A DNA stretch of 64,000 nt from Anastatus disparis (taxonomy: Eukaryota; Arthropoda; Insecta; Hymenoptera; Eupelmidae), in the NCBI GenBank assembly GCA_017163975.1, contig JAFFSR010000218.1, forward strand, positions 620,001-684,000. The letters are read 5' to 3'. The notes beneath the pieces are model-generated. The model saw only the letters and a program-made list of their open reading frames with translations. It did not search any database and was not told the origin of the DNA. The position numbers and the translations under genes were made by a program. Of the stretch, positions 58,866 to 64,000 are shown in pieces; positions within the stretch are counted from its first letter, which is position 1; the number at the start of each line of letters is the position of its first letter.

Positions 58866-58868
<3 letters not shown>
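57786..58868 (+). repeat. 3' LTR
   Basis: Nearly identical to the 5' LTR; two C residues fewer near 58407. Confidence 0.95.
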
Positions 58869-58916
<48 letters not shown>

Positions 58917-58920
58917 ATAT
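58869..58920. repeat. (AT)n microsatellite interrupted by the retrotransposon
   Basis: Sequence on both sides of the element (CTATATAT before 49564 and the AT run here) equals the longer uninterrupted tract at 63758-63822. Confidence 0.9.
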
Positions 58921-59707
58921 ATTGTATTTTGAATTAATTGATAATTATTTAATGCTTTAAGATTTTTTATAATAACAAAAGCATCACAAACAAATGTTAG
59001 TGTTAAAATAATACCATTATTGATTTATTTGTGGATTTTAACTCCTACGTAGTTAAGATTATTTAATTTATGATATAGTGAACTGTTTCCATTTAGTCAT
59101 TGAATGAATAAATAATCTACAACAATTATTATCGCATCAACATAATGATTGTATAGCACTCATCAAAATCTGACAGCACTAGTTTTTATTTATTATTTAG
59201 AACGTTAACATTTTTTTATAAAATTGTTACTCATATTTTTTAATTATATTATAATATTTATTTATTCCTAAATTTTGTCAAATTTTCATAAACTTTTCAG
59301 AGTTTGAATAAATTTGTTATATTTTCATACAAAAATTTAATAATAATTAATAACGTGTACAAGCTTTGACTTGTTCATAACTTTAAACACTTTTTAACAT
59401 AATATTTGGAATTTGCAAATGCAAACATTAAAATATTCTAACTTACCTAAGTGCTTGATGGACATGGTTTCGTTGTCAGGAGATGTGCTCGGTAACTAAA
59501 ACGAAATGAAAATGAATTGAAATGACAATTTCAATGGTCTGGAAATAAATATTACTTTCTTACCTTCGTTATACTGACCAATGATGAAAGTTTATCTCCT
59601 ACAGGTCATGAATTTTTCATCAACACAATAGCTTTCAAAAATCCATGATATTTCAGGTAGAAGAATATAAGCAATATTTTTACCTGTCCCTAGGGTCATG
59701 CAGCTTA
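58921..59707 (-). promoter_or_regulatory. Inferred 5' exon and upstream region of MATH/BTB copy 2
   Basis: On the minus strand a GTAAGTTAG donor follows an exon ending at about 59456. The sequence to about 59705 resembles the 26404-26700 promoter region of copy 1, including the ...TTTTTACCTGTCCCTAGGGTCATGC block. Sequence from 58921 to 59440 matches 63820-64000 (intron). Confidence 0.5.
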
Positions 59708-60035
59708 CTAGGAGAGAAGAGTATCAGATCCCCGGAACATGGGTTTTGCTTAAAATTTGGAATAAGTTTTAAAATGACAAAATATGGAAAAAGCTAAAGT
59801 TATAATCACAAACACTCGATATTTCTCTAGTTACAGGCAATCAAAGAAAATCACTAGAAAAGTTATTAGATTTTCAAACACTTACAGCTCTTTAGCATTG
59901 GTAGTTAGAAGCTTGAAACTTTTTTTAAATGAAAGCTGAGCATAAATCCTTTGGAAATTAGTTAATGTGTGTTAAATATTATTTTTTCCCCAAAATTATA
60001 GCATAATAACAATTGGATCTGAGTTTTCTAAATAA
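59708..60035. mobile_element. Single arm of the palindromic PIF/Harbinger-like element
   Basis: Starts CTAGGAGAGAAGAGTATCAG after a TTA. It follows the arm of the elements at 18339 and 61730 to the AT-rich centre, and the second arm is missing. The missing arm abuts the truncated P450 at 60148. Confidence 0.8.
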
Positions 60036-60147
60036 AATATTAATTAATAATAATAAAATTAATTTTTTAAACATATTTTTTATAATTTTTTATAATTTAA
60101 TTATAAACTCAACTATATAGCTTAATAATAAAATAAAATTCGTGACA

Positions 60148-60447
60148 TATGAGATTACTACTGAAATTTGTAAAATTAAATTTATCAATTCTGGATGACG
60201 TACGATGATACCTGACTTACATAAATAATAAAAACCAACTACACTAGCGTCAGTTGATTTGCATAATCTGTCAGCGAATATTGATGAATCTTATTTAAGA
60301 AATATATTTTTCATATATGGCCAAAGCCGGGTTTTGGATTTGGTGCATGTGGTATATTTTGTTTTTGCCAATAAGTTTTAGTTAAAAACCAATATAATAT
60401 ATCGTTACGATTAAAATGAGGATAAGTAATGAACACAAAAAATCCAT
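60148..60447 (-). pseudogene. Truncated, decayed cytochrome P450 (N-terminal ~100 codons)
   Basis: The minus strand from ATG at 60445-60447 reads MDF.CSLLILILIVT, then passes a stop/frameshift after the anchor, then QKQNIPHAPNPKPGFGH and further stops. It aligns with residues 1-105 of the P450 at 45191-46699 and occupies the same position relative to a MATH/BTB gene. C-helix, K-helix and heme loop are absent. Confidence 0.85.
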
Positions 60448-61729
60448 TGGGAAAAAATGCCAAAATGACAATAACTCTTTACAATTTATTTGTAAAAATA
60501 AAATAAAGAGTATTTTCCATTTGGGGTAAAAAAAGGAGGATGCTCACGAACGCAGAACAACTAAAGTAACGAAGAGTAACGCACGAAATTGTTATTACTA
60601 TTTACATTTAATGAGAATGTGAATATTAAAAAAAGGAATCAATTTGAGAAAACAAAAGGAAATGTGAGAATAAAAACGATGAAATTTGCAAAAATAAGTG
60701 AAAAAAATCAAGATTTTGTCATCCATTTGGAACAAATAGTGGAATAATCAAATGTTTTTTCGTTCTAACCAATATAGACTTGATTACTTTATTTTAAATT
60801 TTGTAAAACTTCATAAATTTTCTGATGATGAAGTTGTTTTATATTAAGATTTTACAAATTATTACATGGGCATCCCTCTTTACTTGCCGCACGTAGGCAG
60901 AGTGCTAAGCAACTGCATCAGCAGGTTTCAACAAAAATTATATCAATTGCGTAGTTCAAAAGACTTATTTTTTAATGGTTGATTCAAATCTCATATTTTT
61001 AGCCTTATTATATGTTTGTTATAAACTAATATATATTTTTATTTTTAGAATCAATAATTTATACGCTTTAATAGAAAAAAAATATTAATTAAGACTTCTT
61101 ATACGTTTGCTGTCATACCTATAGTAACCTATATCAAGGGGTCCCGATAACTGTTTTTCAATTTTAAGGTTTATCAATTTCAAAAGTGATTTATTTAAAC
61201 TTATTATAATTTGATAGATTATATTTATTAAAATTTTAAATAAAAGGTACACATAATTATTAATAACATAATGATTTATTATTAAAAAATAATTTATTAT
61301 CAAAATAAATAATTTTATTATCTAACCAATGAAACAAATTAAATATAATTCAAACGAAATGATAATAATAACTTTTAGATTTGAATATAATTTTTTCAAA
61401 TAATTTTTGATTGGTTACTATTCTCTTATAATTTAAATGCACACACCTCTATCTGGCCTTCAATTGTTCATTTGGAATCTAAGAAAGCAATTGTTCTTTT
61501 CTATTGAGCTATACGGCGCCTTCAATAATTCTTCAAAAGTATTAAATTTTCTTGCGAAAAATTACGGGTTTTGCTTAAATAATATAACAAAGAGCAAAAC
61601 TTTTCAAGTTGTATAGAATTCATATTATGATGCACAAATAATCTTGAAAATAACTATAAGACTATTTCTTTAATTAGAAAACAAAAAATTTAAACCTAAG
61701 CAAGGTCATGTGCAACATCGAATAACTTA
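60448..61729. repeat. Spacer of duplicated block, copy B
   Basis: Matches 46700-46986 plus 47440-48190. It lacks the 5S-derived SINE and the 75-bp palindrome, giving empty sites for both. Confidence 0.75.
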
Positions 61730-62392
61730 CTAGGAGAGTGTCACACCTCCGGATCACGGATTTTGCTCAAACTTCGGGATAAATTTTCAGATGATAAAAT
61801 ATGGAAAAAGCTGAAGTTATAGTCATAAATACTCAATATTTCCCTAGTTGCAGGCAATTAAAGAAAATCACTAAAAAAGTTACTAGATTTTTAAACGCAT
61901 ATAGTTCTTTAGCATTGATAGCTACAAGCTTGAAACTTTTTTTAAATTAAAGCTGAGCTCAAATCCTTTCGAAATAGTAGTTACAGCATATCAAAATATT
62001 ATTTTTCCCCAAAGTTAGAGCGTGATAACCATTGCACTTGATTTTCCTTTTAAAAACATTAATTAATAATAAAAGCTGAAATTACGTCCAATCCTTATCA
62101 CGCTCCAACTTTGGGGAAAAATAATATTTTGATATGCTTTAACTACTATTTCGAAAGGATTTGAGCTCAGCTTAAATTTAAAAAAGATTTAAGCTTGTAG
62201 CTATCGACGCTAAAGAACTATATGCGTTTAAAAATCTAGTAACTTTTTTAGTGATTTTCTTTAATTGCCTGTAACTAGGGAAATATTGAGTATTTATGAC
62301 TATAACTTTAGCTTTTTCCATATTTTATCATCTGAAAACTTATCGCGAAGTTTGAGCAAAATCCGTGATCCGGAGGTGTGACACTCTCCTAG
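61730..62392. mobile_element. 663-bp palindromic element with TTA target duplication and known empty site
   Basis: CTAGGAGAGTGTCACACCTC and its inverse at the ends, TTA on both sides (61727-61729, 62393-62395). The paralogous block has AATAATTTAGTAC (about 48192-48204) without the element and with a single TTA. This proves both termini and the 3-bp duplication. Confidence 0.95.
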
Positions 62393-62648
62393 TTAGTACA
62401 AAAAGAACTACGTCGTTAAAATTGACTGTTAATTATTACCCCTCTTACTTTTAGCCCTAGTCAAAAAGACGAAAAGACAGTCGCCAAACCTGAAATTTTT
62501 CGGGGATAATGTTTAAATGAAAGACTCACTTTGTTGGCAGTTTCAAAAGTTTTTATTAGCTTAAAAACAATAAATACATGCACATGAATTGTTATTTTAA
62601 TACAATTTACTTTTCATTTTCGGTTTCTTTAAATATTTTAAGTACTAA

Positions 62649-63674
62649 TTAATTCTTTGTGCCATTAGTACCAGGTGTCGGTGTTTCGCTAAATGATTGA
62701 AGTACTTCAATTGCCATATCTGAATTTGATTGTATTAAAGAAGCGAAATCTTTTCTCGCTACCAATGATTTTTTATTATTAAAAAAATCAATGATCGAAT
62801 TTTTAAGATCATCGGCATTATGCAGATAAGAAAATTTAAGCATTTCAATGGCATTATCAGCAGTTACATTTTCGTAAAGAGAATTTTCACAAATGAGTTT
62901 TAAATCATCAAGTGCGTACTTGTTGGCTACAACCAGCAAATCTTTGGCGTTTTCTTTTAAATTTTCAACTTTACCTGTGTAAATAAATCTCAACATTTCT
63001 TTGATTATGTTAGCAGTAGTATCTTCTATTGGAACAACGCCGCTCTTACTTTCTTTCATATCATTATCAAACATTGCATGAAAAACCGAGGAACGAGCTG
63101 TTAAAATGGTTTTATGGGCATGAATCGTTGTTCCAGCAACTTCAAATTTCACGTCGCTAAATTTTGAATTATATAATAGAGCTTCAAAATGTTTTGATAT
63201 CAAAGCTTTACTCTCTGATACTTTTTCTGTTAATGTACTAATTATAGACGCAGACTTTTGTTCTTTTGAAATCATATTTTTTCCTGCTTTTTCTACTTTA
63301 ATTTCACAAATTATCGTGTAAGTATCATTAAATTCATGAAATGGTATATCAATCTCACATAATATTGTATAATATAATGCACGGATATTCTCGTGGATAT
63401 CTGAGTATTTTCTATTTACGCGATATACACTTTCGAAAGGATCACGAACGTTTACGTCACATGTGACAGTAATTTCATCGTATTTGGACTTAAGGAGTAA
63501 AAGAGACAATAAGACTTTCTTATCATTTCGAAAACTTCTTAGTTTCCATAAACAATCCTTATCGTTATCGGTACAAAATGTTTTTGAGATTCTATCGTCC
63601 TTTAGGAAATCACTAATCGTCCAAGATACTTTATCACCTATAGTAGCTACAGAATTTATCTTCTTGTAATCCAT
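62649..63674 (-). CDS. MATH/BTB (speckle-type POZ-like) protein, copy 3
   Basis: 341 residues starting MDYKKINSVATIGD. The in-frame upstream ATG at 63707 is rejected because the TTTCAG acceptor lies just before AAATGG, as in the other copies. MATH region with KDCLWKLRSFRNDKK and YTIICEIKVEKAG, then BTB SDVKFEVAGTTIHAHK and a BACK-like end. One visible BTB change is FHAMF for FDAMF. Its 5' exon lies beyond the window. Probably a CUL3 substrate adaptor, by family. Confidence 0.9.
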   Translation of the reverse strand: MDYKKINSVATIGDKVSWTISDFLKDDRISKTFCTDNDKDCLWKLRSFRNDKKVLLSLLLLKSKYDEITVTCDVNVRDPFESVYRVNRKYSDIHENIRALYYTILCEIDIPFHEFNDTYTIICEIKVEKAGKNMISKEQKSASIISTLTEKVSESKALISKHFEALLYNSKFSDVKFEVAGTTIHAHKTILTARSSVFHAMFDNDMKESKSGVVPIEDTTANIIKEMLRFIYTGKVENLKENAKDLLVVANKYALDDLKLICENSLYENVTADNAIEMLKFSYLHNADDLKNSIIDFFNNKKSLVARKDFASLIQSNSDMAIEVLQSFSETPTPGTNGTKN

Positions 63675-63751
63675 TTCTGAAACAAAATTACTTAAATATT
63701 GATACATACTTTGATAACAAAGATATGTAAATAAATTAATGAATATACCTA

Positions 63752-63757
<6 letters not shown>

Positions 63758-63822
<65 letters not shown>
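63758..63822. repeat. (TA)n microsatellite
   Basis: About 32 dinucleotides in the 5' intron of MATH/BTB copy 3; the equivalent of the tract that the gypsy element entered in copy 2. Confidence 0.95.
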
Positions 63823-63825
<3 letters not shown>

Positions 63826-64000
63826 ATTTCTAATTAATTGAGATTTATTTAATGCTTTAAGATTTTTTATAATAACAAAAGCATCACAAACAAATGTTAG
63901 TGTTAAAATAGTACCATTTTCGATTTATTTGTGGATTTTAACTCCTACGTAGTTAAGATTATTTAATTTATGATAGAGTGAACTGTTTCCATTTAGTCAT

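Larger units (their letters stand above)
49564..58868 (+). mobile_element. Full-length Ty3/gypsy LTR retrotransposon (9.3 kb), antisense in a MATH/BTB 5' intron
   Basis: Two LTRs of 1085 and 1083 bp begin TGTCACGG and end TTACA. They differ visibly only by a 2-bp C-run change, so insertion is recent. Target duplication is probably ATAT, ambiguous in (AT)n. Order of domains (protease, RT, RNase H, integrase) is gypsy-type. No envelope frame is visible. The paralogous block at about 63760 has an uninterrupted (TA)n there, the empty site. Confidence 0.95.

Noticed and set aside
63675..63707. Upstream in-frame ATG adding 11 residues to MATH/BTB copy 3
   Set aside because: The added codons lie before the conserved TTTCAG acceptor and would be intron sequence; copy 2 has no equivalent.
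1..64000. CRISPR arrays, bacterial operons or phage genes
   Set aside because: No spaced direct-repeat arrays or ribosome-binding-site-linked frames; introns, SINEs and LTR elements show a eukaryotic nuclear genome.

Overview
This is a strongly AT-rich eukaryotic nuclear window. It has short GT-AG introns, many tRNA-derived SINEs, MITE-like palindromes and a full Ty3/gypsy LTR retrotransposon. The gene content (a NOP14 ribosome-biogenesis gene, microsomal GST, a CYP3-clan-like P450, MATH/BTB paralogs, ankyrin genes and a Crypton-like recombinase gene) fits an insect. The very low GC, the MATH/BTB cluster and ankyrin genes with a possible F-box/PRANC-like tail make a parasitoid wasp my best guess. 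That species-level guess is inference only.

Layout. 2.1-6.8 kb: a nine-exon gene I assembled by hand. It encodes an acidic N-terminus followed by three tandem tyrosine-recombinase-like modules, each missing catalytic parts. 11.0-14.2 kb: a head-to-head pair of small related genes that share exon structure. 15.2-16.3 kb: MGST1-like gene (minus). 19.5-22.6 kb: NOP14 (minus, four exons). 24.1-26.5 kb: first MATH/BTB gene with an untranslated 5' exon. 30.4-33.1 kb: two-exon ankyrin-like gene whose last codons are interrupted by a SINE. 33-40 kb: mostly transposon remnants. 40.3-43.0 kb: ankyrin-repeat gene (minus). 45.2-46.7 kb: intact P450 (minus). 48.5-63.7 kb: two more MATH/BTB genes (minus) in a duplicated P450-MATH/BTB block. 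The second block keeps only a decayed P450 start. A 9.3-kb gypsy element with nearly identical LTRs sits in the putative 5' intron of the middle MATH/BTB gene.

Because the duplicated block contains both filled and empty sites, several mobile elements can be delimited exactly: a palindromic element with TTA/TAA target duplications (PIF/Harbinger-like), a 5S-rRNA-derived SINE with a 13-bp duplication, and a 75-bp palindrome with a CAATTG duplication.

The most interesting items are the triple recombinase-module gene, the MATH/BTB genes whose BTB halves are almost identical while their MATH halves are very different, and the dated series of insertions around them. All exon structures were inferred by eye from splice consensus, reading-frame continuity and paralog comparison. 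No transcript evidence was available.
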